Shown: one piece after another, positions 1 through 7,761 of the stretch
Numbering within the stretch: position 1 is the stretch's first letter
Layout of the letters: every line of letters begins with the position of its first letter
Source of the DNA: DAHUYF01 sp963838385
GTDB taxonomy: Bacteria > Pseudomonadota > Alphaproteobacteria > ATCC43930 > CGMCC-115725
DNA: 64,000 nt
Direction: 5' to 3'
Assembly (NCBI GenBank): GCA_963838385.1
Contig: CAWIRE010000001.1
Span: forward strand, 2,108,001-2,172,000
The notes under the pieces: model-generated
Seen by the model: only the letters and a program-made list of their open reading frames with translations
Database searches by the model: none
What the model was told of the DNA's origin: nothing
Position numbers and translations under genes: made by a program

Positions 1-1
1 T

Positions 2-1999
2 GACACGAATGATCTTCGGGAGGCGTGCATTCACCTACCGACGAAGGAGGAAGGCTATTCGCGGGTGCTGTTTGTGGGCACCACAGGCGCTGGCAAAACC
101 TCATTGCTACGCCAGTTCATCGGCTCCGATCCTGACGACGATCGGTTTCCTTCAACCGCCCCTGCAAAGACCACGATTGCAGATATCGAGGTCATCCTTG
201 CGACGGGCAGCTTCGAAGCTGTGGTCACATTTTTCACCGAATTTCAGGTTCAGGCGAACATCGAAGAGTGCATCACCGACGCGTGTATTGCCCTCTTCGA
301 AGGGGCTGCAATCGACAAGGCAGCCGACCAATTCCTGAATCATCGCGATCAAAAATTCCGGCTCAGCTACGTGCTCGGAGGCTGGCGTCGCGACCAGGGT
401 TCAGACGACGAAGAGCTGTCATTTAGCGACGGCGACGAAGAGGCGATCATCGACGAAGACGGGATATTGACAGAGGCCGAACGTGGCAGAAACAGACAAA
501 ATCTCGCGAATTATCTCGCACGCATGAACGATCTGACAAAAGTCGTCGTCCAGCGACTGGAGCGCGATCTTGATATCGAGCTGAACAAAATCAGCGGCCC
601 TGACCGCGAAGCCGCGCAGCAACTTGTCGAAGAAAATTTTGATGCACAGCTCAGCCAGTTGGAGGAATTTCACGATCTTGTCCAGGATGTGCTCGATGAC
701 GTGCGGTCGAGATTCGACTTGGTTGAGGCGGGCGAACTGCGTCGCCGTCGTTCCAATTGGCCCGAGCTGTGGGTATTCAACTCAGACGATCGCAACGATT
801 TCATCCGTCACATTCGTTGGTTCTCGAGCAACTATTGGCCGCAATTCGGCCGACTGTTGACGCCGCTTGTTGACGGAATTCGAGTTAAGGGGCCGCTGTA
901 TCCAGAATTTCTATCCGATAGTCCTAAGCTTGCGCTCATCGATGGCCAGGGCCTCGGGCACACGCCCGAATCATCGTCCAGCGTCACAACGCACGTCACG
1001 CGCCGTTTCAGCCAGGTTGACGTGATCCTCTTGGTGGACAACGCACAACAGCCGATGCAGGCCGCGCCTTTGTCGGTTCTTCGATCGGTCACGTCGAGCG
1101 GACACCAAGAGAAGTTGGCGATTGCATTTACGCACTTCGATCAGATTAAGGGGCAGAACCTTCCGACCTTCGCCGATAAACGCGCGCATGTGATGGCATC
1201 CGTAGTGAATGCGCTTTCGAATCTAAAGGATGTTCTCGGCGCCCCGGTTGTTCGCGCGGTCGAGCATGGAATCGACGGACGGTGCTTCATGCTTGGAGGA
1301 GTAGATCGCTCTCTCGTAAAGCTTCCAAATCGGGCCGCAGACTACATGCGAAGCCAGCTCGGTGAGCTCGTCGATTTCTTCAAAAAGGCGATTCTACCGC
1401 CGCCACCCCCAGAGGCATGCCCCGTCTATGACCCGACAGGCGTTTCCTTCGCGGTCCAGGAAGCGGTCAGCAAATTCCAGGGCCCATGGCTCGCACGCCT
1501 AGGCCTCGGGACTTATGAAGGCGTCCGCAAGGAGCATTGGACGCGCATAAAGGCCCTGGATCGGCGGATCGCTGGTGAGCTGGATGTGGAATACGACACA
1601 CTCCGGCCCGTGGCTGACCTCGTTGCGCGGCTAACCGAAGCCGTTTCGCGCTTCCTCGATAAACCTCTCACATGGAAGCATGATCCAGCCGACGAACAGG
1701 AAGCACAAGCGGTGATCTCTCGCGTCCGCCGAGCGGTATCTCTAGTGCTTCATGATGTGTCGATGAAGCGGTTGGTAGAGGCGCAATTGGGCGAGTGGCG
1801 CGCTGCCTACGACTTTCGAGGAACGGGGTCGGCGGACCGACGGGCAAGAGCGATGCGTCAGATCTACGAGGCAGCCGCGCCGTTGCCCGATGCGGTGATG
1901 ACCGCGCCATCCACCGCTTTTCTTGCCGAAATCCGTAGGATTGTCGTCGCTGAAATCAAAGCGAACGGTGGCGATGTCCGTCTCGAAGAGGCCGCGTGA
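2..1999 (+). CDS. Large P-loop GTPase-like protein, 5' end outside window
   Basis: The frame is open from base 2, so the true start lies upstream of the window; the GTG at 65 falls directly before the P-loop and is unlikely to be the start. About 665 residues are visible. A Walker A/G1 motif GTTGAGKTS lies just after position 74, followed by PAKTT (switch-like Thr), a G3-like DGQGLGH near 941-961 and a G4-like THFD near 1130, which together suggest a GTPase of the dynamin/septin-like class. About 250 mostly charged, helical-looking residues separate the G2-like and G3-like motifs. The next gene starts 36 bases after the stop, so it is probably an operon with the two genes that follow. Base composition is clearly less GC-rich than the bulk of the window. 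I do not recognise a named family; a role in cell defence is possible but only inferred from context. Confidence 0.75.
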   Translation, partial: DTNDLREACIHLPTKEEGYSRVLFVGTTGAGKTSLLRQFIGSDPDDDRFPSTAPAKTTIADIEVILATGSFEAVVTFFTEFQVQANIEECITDACIALFEGAAIDKAADQFLNHRDQKFRLSYVLGGWRRDQGSDDEELSFSDGDEEAIIDEDGILTEAERGRNRQNLANYLARMNDLTKVVVQRLERDLDIELNKISGPDREAAQQLVEENFDAQLSQLEEFHDLVQDVLDDVRSRFDLVEAGELRRRRSNWPELWVFNSDDRNDFIRHIRWFSSNYWPQFGRLLTPLVDGIRVKGPLYPEFLSDSPKLALIDGQGLGHTPESSSSVTTHVTRRFSQVDVILLVDNAQQPMQAAPLSVLRSVTSSGHQEKLAIAFTHFDQIKGQNLPTFADKRAHVMASVVNALSNLKDVLGAPVVRAVEHGIDGRCFMLGGVDRSLVKLPNRAADYMRSQLGELVDFFKKAILPPPPPEACPVYDPTGVSFAVQEAVSKFQGPWLARLGLGTYEGVRKEHWTRIKALDRRIAGELDVEYDTLRPVADLVARLTEAVSRFLDKPLTWKHDPADEQEAQAVISRVRRAVSLVLHDVSMKRLVEAQLGEWRAAYDFRGTGSADRRARAMRQIYEAAAPLPDAVMTAPSTAFLAEIRRIVVAEIKANGGDVRLEEAA

Positions 2000-2035
2000 T
2001 CGTAAGATGACAGCTTGTCCGGGAACGATAAGCCA

Positions 2036-2572
2036 ATGAGTGAGCTGACCAATCCCTTTCGAGCAAGGTTAGCGAGCGAACAGATGACGGTTAGCGAGAC
2101 TGACTACATCAATATTTCTGATCGAGCGGCGCAGCTTGGCTGTCAGATGCCAACTGGCTTGGCTATTATGCCGGAAAATTTCGATACTGCAGCGACCCGT
2201 CAGGACCTAATCGTGCGAGCGGAAGGTTCGACAATCCACACGCTGTTTCGAAACCACCAGTTGCCCCTGGGGGATTTTCTGCCAAACGGAGAGAGAGCCA
2301 GCTTCATCCACAATAAGAGTTACGACTGGTCGGCGTTCATCTTCGTCTCGGGGGCACTTCTTAGCAACAACCCCGCTGCCGTTTCGGTGGCGTTGGGGAT
2401 TATATCAAACTATCTAACTGATATGTTCAAAGGAGTCCCGGATAGGAAAATCAAGCTGGACATCGCCGTCGAACGAAAGGGAGATCGCGTATGTAAAAAG
2501 CTGACGTACGAAGGTGATGCCTCGGGATTGACCGCAATCGCAGACACAATTCTGAGGATCGGCGATGAGTGA
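2036..2572 (+). CDS. Hypothetical protein, second gene of the tRNA-Gly island operon
   Basis: This is a 178-residue protein of unknown function. I chose ATG 2036 (MSELTNPF) over the in-frame TTG at 2015 because it is a standard start with a GGGA stretch about 13 bases upstream. There is no signal peptide. The middle holds one hydrophobic stretch (WSAFIFVSGALL onward, about residues 95-125) that could be a membrane or buried helix; the C-terminal third is polar, with an ERKG turn and alternating basic and acidic residues. It starts 36 bases after the GTPase-like gene, and its stop overlaps the start of the next gene (ATGA-type overlap at 2565-2572), so the three are probably translated together. 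Composition is lower in GC than the host genes to the right. No family is recognised. Confidence 0.7.
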   Translation: MSELTNPFRARLASEQMTVSETDYINISDRAAQLGCQMPTGLAIMPENFDTAATRQDLIVRAEGSTIHTLFRNHQLPLGDFLPNGERASFIHNKSYDWSAFIFVSGALLSNNPAAVSVALGIISNYLTDMFKGVPDRKIKLDIAVERKGDRVCKKLTYEGDASGLTAIADTILRIGDE

Positions 2573-3324
2573 CGCGGAGAAAAGCTACGCGAACGAGATT
2601 GAATTATTCAACGCTACCGTGGATGGGAAGGCTAACCTCTCATACATTGTCAGGGATAGTGAGTTACAGCGCGAGGCGCGCGCCGACTTATCTGCGCTCG
2701 CGGCGAAGGTGGAAGATTGGAAGACGCGAGCAATCGTTGAGCAAGACGAAAACGCTGCGAATTCTATTTTTAGGATGCGAATGCGTAATCGAAGCTCTCC
2801 GCGCTGAATTGAATATGTGGTTGCTTCTAAAGGAAGGAAAACCTGACGACGCATGGAGCAGCTTAGTCAATGCGCAGATGGCGACGAGAGACGCTATTCG
2901 GGCGCACAGGGGATTTTCTCATTTAGAGGCGCGGGCGACCAGACTGGTTAACATCGAGCGTGTCGTTTTTCCGAAGCAGGTATTTCTGAGCGCGGGTCTC
3001 ATCGTTCGTCGTCAAGTGTGCTCGATCTGCGGCACTGAGTACGAAGACTGCCCCCACGTCGTTGGAATGCCGTATTGGGGTGAGTTTTGTAGATGCATTT
3101 TGCAGGACGTGCGGGCGGACCACATAGCCATGGTCGAAGAACCCGCCAACAAGCAATGTCGGATCGTCTACTTTAACGCCGAAGGGGGTAAGCGCAATCG
3201 GATGACGTGGCGGGTCGAACCGGGCGCGATTGATGACGGTGCCGATCCAGATCAGAAGGGACTCATGACTAACGCAATCCTGTTGGCTGCGAGCGACATC
3301 GGAGCGGAACGAGAGAAGGAGTAA
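2565..3324 (+). CDS. Cys/His zinc-finger-like protein, frameshifted
   Basis: Reading starts at ATG 2565 (MSDAEKSYANEIELF) and is sensible to about 2766, then continues in the +1 frame (GCECVIEALRAEL) to the TAA at 3322-3324. The break lies in a run of five T at about 2767-2772; one extra T explains it. The restored product is about 252 residues. Its C-terminal half contains CSICGTEYEDC followed by PH (C-x2-C-x6-C-x-H), then further Cys residues in EFCRC and, later, a PANKQC stretch, consistent with a small metal-binding fold. The N-terminal half looks helical and may form a coiled coil. It overlaps the previous stop by eight bases. Whether the frame break is a sequencing error, a true mutation or recoding cannot be settled from one sequence. 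The function is unknown. Confidence 0.65.
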
Positions 3325-3360
3325 GATTTCGGCCGTACGCCGCAATGTAGCGATGATTGC

Positions 3361-3380
3361 TGTTACCTATATGTTACCTC
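3361..3380. promoter_or_regulatory. Direct repeats TGTTACCT at an island/tRNA junction
   Basis: TGTTACCTA (3361-3369) and TGTTACCTC (3372-3380) repeat with an 11-bp period, one helical turn, between the last island gene and the 3' end of tRNA-Gly. Tandem short repeats of this kind beside a tRNA attachment site are typical of arm-type binding sites of tyrosine integrases or excisionases. No integrase gene is visible here, so this role is inferred. Confidence 0.35.
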
Positions 3381-3448
3381 ATGGCCGCCGCCCGCGGCTG
3401 GCCCCCGCGAGCGCTGCGTCGCAACGAACTGAACTATCTGAAGAAATC

Positions 3449-3523
3449 TGGAGCGGGCGAAGGGATTCGAACCCTCGACCCCAACCTTGGCAAGGTTGTG
3501 CTCTACCCCTGAGCTACGCCCGC
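3449..3523 (-). tRNA. tRNA-Gly (anticodon GCC)
   Basis: On the minus strand the sequence begins GCGGGCG and folds as a cloverleaf: 7-bp acceptor stem GCGGGCG/CGCCCGC, D arm GCTC..GAGC, anticodon stem CAACC/GGTTG with loop TTGCCAA giving anticodon GCC, and a T arm containing GTTCGAATC. Discriminator T and an encoded CCA occupy 3452-3449. The 3' end points toward the lower-GC genes at 1-3324, the usual geometry for an element integrated at a tRNA 3' end. Confidence 0.95.
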
Positions 3524-3626
3524 GCCCCAGGACGAGGCGGGCATCATACAAAGGCGCCGCGGCTTTGCAAGTCCGCGACAGCCGCGGGTTTGAATTCCAC
3601 GGCGTCGCGCGCCACTATCGCCGGCG

Positions 3627-3962
3627 ATGATCGCGACCCGCCCGTCCGCCGCCCTGGTCCTGCTGCTGGCGCTCGCCGGCTGCGGCGGCATCGGCCTCAA
3701 GAAGGTGCAGGAGCAGAGCCTCGGCGACCGCTGCGCCGATCTCCTGCACCAAGCCTTTCCCGGCGGCGAGATCGAGGTCACCGGGCAGCGGACGCTGCCG
3801 GCCGAGGCGCAGCAGAGCCTCGCCGCCAGCCGCGTCGAGGTCGAGGGCACGCGCAAGAAGCTGCCGGCCAACAGCCGGCTGCGCCGCGACGTCGCGGTCG
3901 AATGCCGCTTCGACGAGGGTATCCTGACCGCCTTCCGCTGGACGAAGGGGCCGCTGCAGTAG
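3627..3962 (+). CDS. Small lipoprotein of unknown function
   Basis: This 111-residue protein has a classic type II signal peptide: a basic N-terminus (MIATRPS), a hydrophobic core and the lipobox LAGC at about residues 16-19, so it should be diacylglyceryl-modified and membrane-anchored. The mature part is hydrophilic, with paired cysteines (DRCADLL and VECRF) that could form a disulfide in the periplasm. No known domain is recognised. It is separated by only four bases from the downstream deacylase-like gene, which suggests co-transcription. The upstream tRNA-Gly is on the opposite strand, so the promoter must lie in 3524-3626. Confidence 0.75.
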   Translation: MIATRPSAALVLLLALAGCGGIGLKKVQEQSLGDRCADLLHQAFPGGEIEVTGQRTLPAEAQQSLAASRVEVEGTRKKLPANSRLRRDVAVECRFDEGILTAFRWTKGPLQ

Positions 3963-3966
3963 GCCC

Positions 3967-4479
3967 ATGCCGGCGACCCCCGACGAGCTTTTCCGGCGCC
4001 TCGATGCGCTCGGCATCCGCCACGCCACCCACCGCCATCCGCCGCTGCACACGGTGGCGGAATCGGTGGACCTGCGCGGCAGCCTGCCGGGCGGCCACTG
4101 CAAGAGCCTCTTCCTCAGGGACCGCAAGGGCGGGCTGTGGCTGGTGGTGGCGCTGGAGGACCGGCGGGTCGACCTCAAGGCGCTCGCCGACCGGCTGGGC
4201 GCGCCGCGCTTCTCCTTCGCCAGCCCGGCGCTGCTGCTCGAGGTGCTGGGGGTGCGGCCGGGCAGCGTCACGCCCTTTGCCCTGATGAACGATCGCGAGC
4301 GCCGGGTCCGGGTGGTGCTCGAGGCCGAGATGCTGGCCCTCGACCCCCTCAACTACCACCCGCTGGTCAATACCGCGACCACCGCCATCGCACCGGGCGA
4401 CCTGCAGCGTTTCATCGCCGATTGCGGGCACCAACCGGTGCTCGTGTCGCTCGCCGCCCTCGCCCCCGGCGGGGGTTGA
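3967..4479 (+). CDS. prdX: Prolyl-tRNA deacylase-like protein (YbaK/ProX family)
   Basis: The 170-residue product matches the free-standing editing domain family (YbaK/ProX/PrdX), which hydrolyses mischarged Ala-tRNA(Pro) in the cytoplasm. Visible family features are the N-terminal helix MPATPDELFRRLDALGI, the HPPLHTVAES region, GGHCKSLFLRDRKG with the conserved Lys of the active-site strand, and the C-terminal NTATTAI segment. Length fits the single-domain family. The ATG at 3967 lies four bases after the lipoprotein gene. It could alternatively be a relative with different aminoacyl-tRNA specificity; the sequence alone does not settle the substrate. Confidence 0.88.
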   Translation: MPATPDELFRRLDALGIRHATHRHPPLHTVAESVDLRGSLPGGHCKSLFLRDRKGGLWLVVALEDRRVDLKALADRLGAPRFSFASPALLLEVLGVRPGSVTPFALMNDRERRVRVVLEAEMLALDPLNYHPLVNTATTAIAPGDLQRFIADCGHQPVLVSLAALAPGGG

Positions 4480-4545
4480 GGGAGTGCTTGTCAGCGGCGG
4501 CCGCCGCCGCCATGTTTAGGGGGAAAATAAGGGGAACCCACGCTG

Positions 4546-5463
4546 ATGGAACCTATTCTCGGCAGCGCGCCGGCGCCGGCGGACACCGCCGGCCTGATCA
4601 AGAACGGCTCGACCGCGAGCTTCATGGCGGATGTGATCGACGCCTCGCACGACGCCGCGGTGGTCGTCGATTTCTGGGCGCCCTGGTGCGGCCCCTGCAA
4701 GCAGCTCGGCCCGGCGCTGGAACGGGCGGTCAAGGACGCGCGCGGCGCGGTGCGCATGGTCAAGATCAACATCGACGAGAACCCCGAGCTGGCGCAGCAG
4801 ATGCGCATCCAGTCGATCCCGGCGGTCTACGCCTTCAAGGACGGCCGCCCGGTCGACGGCTTCGTCGGCGCGGTGCCGGACAGCCAGGTGAAGCAGTTCG
4901 TCGCCCGGCTCGCCGGCGCCGCCGCCGGCCCCTCGCCGATCGAGGAGGCGCTGGCGCTGGCCAAGGAGGCGCTGGCCGCCGGCGACACCGCGCGCGCCGC
5001 CAACATCTACGGCCAGATCCTGCAGCACGAGCCGGGCACGGTCGAGGCGGTGGCCGGGCTCGCCCGCATCGCCATCGACCGCAAGGAATTCGCCAAGGCG
5101 CGCCAGCTCCTCGACCGCGTGCCCAAGGAAAGCGCGCAGCATGCCGAGGTGGCGGCGGCGCGCACCGCGCTCGAGCTGGCGGAGACCGGCGCCAAGGCCC
5201 AGGGCGCGGTCGGCGCGCTGCGCGCGCGGCTCGACGGCAATCCCGCCGACCACGAGGCGCGCTTCGAGCTGGCCTCGGCGCTGTTCGCCGCGGGCGAGCG
5301 CGAGCAGGCGGTGGACGAGCTGATGGAGCTGGTGCGCCGCGACCGCAAATGGAACGAGGAGGCGGCGCGCCGGCAGCTGGTCAAGTTCTTCGAGGCGATG
5401 GGCCACGCCGACCCGCTGACGGTGGCGGCGAGAAAACGCCTCTCCTCGATCCTGTTCTCATGA
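4546..5463 (+). CDS. cnoX: Thioredoxin-TPR co-chaperone (CnoX/YbbN-like)
   Basis: The 305-residue protein has an N-terminal thioredoxin fold (about residues 20-125) with the redox motif WCGPCK and the cis-Pro loop SIPAVYAF, followed by an alanine-rich helical C-terminal half with tetratricopeptide-like repeats (residues about 130-300). This architecture is that of CnoX/YbbN, a chaperedoxin that protects substrates from oxidation and hands them to GroEL or DnaK. E. coli YbbN has a degenerate SXXC motif, whereas here both cysteines are present, so thiol-disulfide activity is possible. The stop codon overlaps the start of the LON-domain gene (ATGA, 5460-5463), which indicates translational coupling. 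Confidence 0.9.
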   Translation: MEPILGSAPAPADTAGLIKNGSTASFMADVIDASHDAAVVVDFWAPWCGPCKQLGPALERAVKDARGAVRMVKINIDENPELAQQMRIQSIPAVYAFKDGRPVDGFVGAVPDSQVKQFVARLAGAAAGPSPIEEALALAKEALAAGDTARAANIYGQILQHEPGTVEAVAGLARIAIDRKEFAKARQLLDRVPKESAQHAEVAAARTALELAETGAKAQGAVGALRARLDGNPADHEARFELASALFAAGEREQAVDELMELVRRDRKWNEEAARRQLVKFFEAMGHADPLTVAARKRLSSILFS

Positions 5464-6119
5464 GAGGACGCGGCGCGCCGAGCCTCGCCGAGCTGCCGGC
5501 GAGCCTGCCGATCTTTCCCTTGACCGGCGTGCTGCTGCTGCCGCGCGGCCGCCTGCCGCTCAACATCTTCGAGCCGCGCTATCTCGCCATGACCGAGGAC
5601 GCGCTCCAGGGCGACCGCCTCATCGGCATGGTCCAGCCGCAGGAGGGCGCGGGCGACGCCGGCGAGCCGCCGGTCTACCGCACCGGCTGCGCCGGCCGCA
5701 TGACCTCCTTCAGCGAGACCGAGGACGGGCGCTATCTCATCACGCTCACCGGGCTTGCGCGCTTCGACATCCGGCGCGAGCTGCCGCGCGACCAGCTCTA
5801 CCGCCGGATCGTGCCCGACTGGCAGGCTTATGCCGGCGATCTCGCGGACGACGCCGCGCCGATCGGCCGCGACCGGCTGCTCGCCGCGCTGAAGCCGTTC
5901 TTCCGCCGCCACAACATCGCCGTCGAATGGGACGCGATCGAGAAGACGTCGGACGAGCGGCTGGTCACCACCATCGCCATGGCGGCGCCCTTCGCGCCCA
6001 ACGAGAAGCAGGCGCTGCTCGAGGCGCGGGACCTGCCGGAGCGCGCGCGGCGACTGACCACGCTGGTCGAGATGGCGGCGCATGACGGCGGCGAGCGCGC
6101 CGACGGCCCGCGGCATTAG
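5460..6119 (+). CDS. LON substrate-binding domain protein
   Basis: The 219-residue protein starts at an ATG overlapping the previous stop. It carries a stand-alone LON N-terminal (substrate-binding) domain: LPIFPLTGVLLLPRG, LPLNIFEPRYLAM, then the GMVQP strand and a helical C-terminal part. It lacks the AAA+ and protease domains of Lon (usually about 800 residues). Stand-alone forms are common in alphaproteobacteria next to the thioredoxin-TPR and Trm112 genes, as here. The biochemical role is not established; a protein-binding or chaperone-linked function is plausible from its partner. Confidence 0.9.
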   Translation: MRGRGAPSLAELPASLPIFPLTGVLLLPRGRLPLNIFEPRYLAMTEDALQGDRLIGMVQPQEGAGDAGEPPVYRTGCAGRMTSFSETEDGRYLITLTGLARFDIRRELPRDQLYRRIVPDWQAYAGDLADDAAPIGRDRLLAALKPFFRRHNIAVEWDAIEKTSDERLVTTIAMAAPFAPNEKQALLEARDLPERARRLTTLVEMAAHDGGERADGPRH

Positions 6120-6135
6120 CAGCCAGGAAGGCGAC

Positions 6136-6364
6136 ATGACCGACCACGCCCCCGACGTTCGATCCAAGACTGCTCGAGATCCTGGTCTGCCCCGTGACCA
6201 AGGCGACGCTGCGCTATGACCGCGCGGCGCAGGAGCTGATCAGCCTCGAGGCCGGCCTCGCCTATCCCATCCGCGACGGCATCCCGATCATGCTGGTGGA
6301 CGAGGCGCGCACGCTGGACGAGGCGGAGAAGGCGACGCTGAAAGCCGCGCCACCGCCGCCATGA
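6136..6364 (+). CDS. Trm112-like zinc-ribbon protein, frameshifted near its start
   Basis: The body of the gene reads FDPRLLEILVCPVTK...AYPIRDGIPIML, diagnostic of the Trm112/YcaR family of small zinc-ribbon-like proteins (60-75 residues), which act as partners of methyltransferases. The natural ATG at 6136 (MTDHAPD) is one frame off from this body; an extra G at about 6157 would join them. In the body frame there is a TGA at 6137-6139 and no ATG, so the gene is unreadable as written unless a non-standard internal start is used. Its stop overlaps the DUF971 start (ATGA at 6361). A sequencing indel is the simplest reading. Confidence 0.75.
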
Positions 6365-6723
6365 GCCAGCGCTGGCCGGTCGAGCTGCGCCTCAAACAGG
6401 CCGAGAAGCTGCTGGAGGTGAGCTTCGACGACGGGCAGCGCTTCCGCCTGCCGGCGGAATATCTGCGCGTCGAGAGCCCGTCGGCCGAGGTGCAGGGCCA
6501 TGGCCCCGGCCAGAAGCAGCTCGTCGCCGGCTGCGCCGGGATCGGCATCAGGGCGGTCGAGCCGGTGGGCAATTACGCGGTGCGCCTCGTCTTCGACGAC
6601 GGCCACGATACCGGCATCTTCTCCTGGACCTATCTCTACGAGCTCGGCCAGGAGCAGGCCAAGCGCTGGGCCGCCTACACCACCGCGCTCGCCAAGGCCG
6701 GGCTGTCGCGGGAGAAGCGGTAG
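6361..6723 (+). CDS. DUF971 family protein
   Basis: The 120-residue protein consists of a single DUF971 domain, the small fold that also forms the N-terminus of gamma-butyrobetaine hydroxylase. Visible family marks are the LEVSFDDG strand, FRLPAEYLRVESPSAE and the DDGHDTGIFSW segment with TYLYELG after it. In other bacteria this domain is linked to iron-sulfur or iron-dependent processes, but no catalytic residues are evident here. The start overlaps the Trm112 stop, closing the lipoprotein-to-DUF971 operon, and a long perfect hairpin follows four bases after the stop. Confidence 0.9.
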   Translation: MSQRWPVELRLKQAEKLLEVSFDDGQRFRLPAEYLRVESPSAEVQGHGPGQKQLVAGCAGIGIRAVEPVGNYAVRLVFDDGHDTGIFSWTYLYELGQEQAKRWAAYTTALAKAGLSREKR

Positions 6724-7029
6724 AGCAAATCCTTCTCCGCCCTTCAGGGCGGAGAAGGATTTAGGATGAGGTGGGTAGCGACGGCGCGAACATCGCACGC
6801 CGAAAGGGCACCTCACCCTCCCATCGCTCTCGCGAGCGATGGGTCCCTCCCTCTCCCCGCTTCGCGCTCCGCTTCGCGCGGAGAGGGGTTTAAGTTGCCC
6901 GCGCCCCCACACCCGCAACAGCTTCGCCGTCGCGACGCACAGCACCCGATGGCGCGCCGCTTCCCGAATTCCGCCGGGGTTGCGGCGGGGCGCGGCGCCG
7001 ATAGACTGGCCGCCGAAGAATGAGGGAGG
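6724..7029. repeat. Intergenic hairpin cluster
   Basis: This gene-free stretch contains strong dyads. The first is a perfect 16-bp stem (6727-6742 with 6747-6762) around a TTCA loop, immediately after the DUF971 stop, so it may end that operon although no U-tract follows. The second is a 10-bp stem at 6820-6829/6834-6843 around TCGC. A third, around 6850-6890, pairs CCTCTCC with GGAGAGG and encloses two copies of CGCTTCGCG. Stacked GC hairpins like these resemble dispersed intergenic repeat elements of high-GC proteobacteria; the family is not identifiable from one copy. Confidence 0.6.
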
Positions 7030-7035
7030 ATGAGG

Positions 7036-7761
7036 ATGAGCCCGGCGGCCGATCCGGCGCTGATCGAGGATCTCGTCGCCGCCAACCGCATCCTCTACCA
7101 GGAAGGCGTGGTCGACGGCTTCGGCCATGTCAGCGCGCGCCACGACCGCGATCCCGGCCGCTTCCTGCTGGCGCGGAGCATGGCGCCGGGTCTGGTCACC
7201 GCCGCCGACATCCTGAGCTTCGATCGCGACGGTCATCCGGTCGAGGCCGGCGGCCCGCAGCCCTATCTCGAGCGCTTCATCCACAGCGAGATCTACAAGG
7301 CGCGCCCCGAGGTCAAGGCGATCGTCCACAGCCATTCGCCCTCGGTGATCCCGTTCGGCGCGACCTCCGTGGCGCTGCGGCCGATCTATCACATGAGCGG
7401 CTTTCTCGCCGGCGGCGTGCCGGTGTTCGAGATCCGCGAGGCGGCCGGCGAGGCCAGCGACATGCTGATCCGCAGCCCGGCGCTGGGCGCGGCGCTGGCC
7501 GAGCGGCTGGGCGCTGCTGCGGTGGCGCTGATGCGCGGGCATGGTGATGTGGTGGTGGCGGAGTCGCTGAAGCTCGCGGTCTATCGCGCCATCTACACCG
7601 AGATCAACGCCCGGCTCGAGGCCGAGGCGCTGCGGCTCGGCGACGGGCGCGTCACCTTCCTCACCGATGCCGAGGGCGCGGCCGCGGCGGCGACCAACAG
7701 CGGTCAGGTCGGCCGCGCCTGGGAGCTGTGGAAGCAAAAGGCAATGGGAGGACAGCGGTGA
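7036..7761 (+). CDS. Class II aldolase/adducin family protein
   Basis: This 241-residue enzyme belongs to the class II aldolase/adducin superfamily of metal-dependent retro-aldolases, epimerases and decarboxylases. The metal site is visible as HSHSPS (about residues 98-103) and the later histidine in MRGHGDVVV; an N-terminal GHVSARH motif is also typical. I chose ATG 7036 because GGGAGG lies six bases upstream; ATG 7030 is too close to it. The closest functional type I would suggest is the HMPDdc-like decarboxylase group, but the substrate cannot be read from sequence. The next gene's GTG overlaps its stop by four bases, so the aldolase and GST are coupled. Confidence 0.85.
   Translation: MSPAADPALIEDLVAANRILYQEGVVDGFGHVSARHDRDPGRFLLARSMAPGLVTAADILSFDRDGHPVEAGGPQPYLERFIHSEIYKARPEVKAIVHSHSPSVIPFGATSVALRPIYHMSGFLAGGVPVFEIREAAGEASDMLIRSPALGAALAERLGAAAVALMRGHGDVVVAESLKLAVYRAIYTEINARLEAEALRLGDGRVTFLTDAEGAAAAATNSGQVGRAWELWKQKAMGGQR

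Noticed and set aside
3363..3551. A 62-codon minus-strand frame over the tRNA-Gly gene
   Set aside because: It translates the tRNA itself, a well-known annotation artefact.
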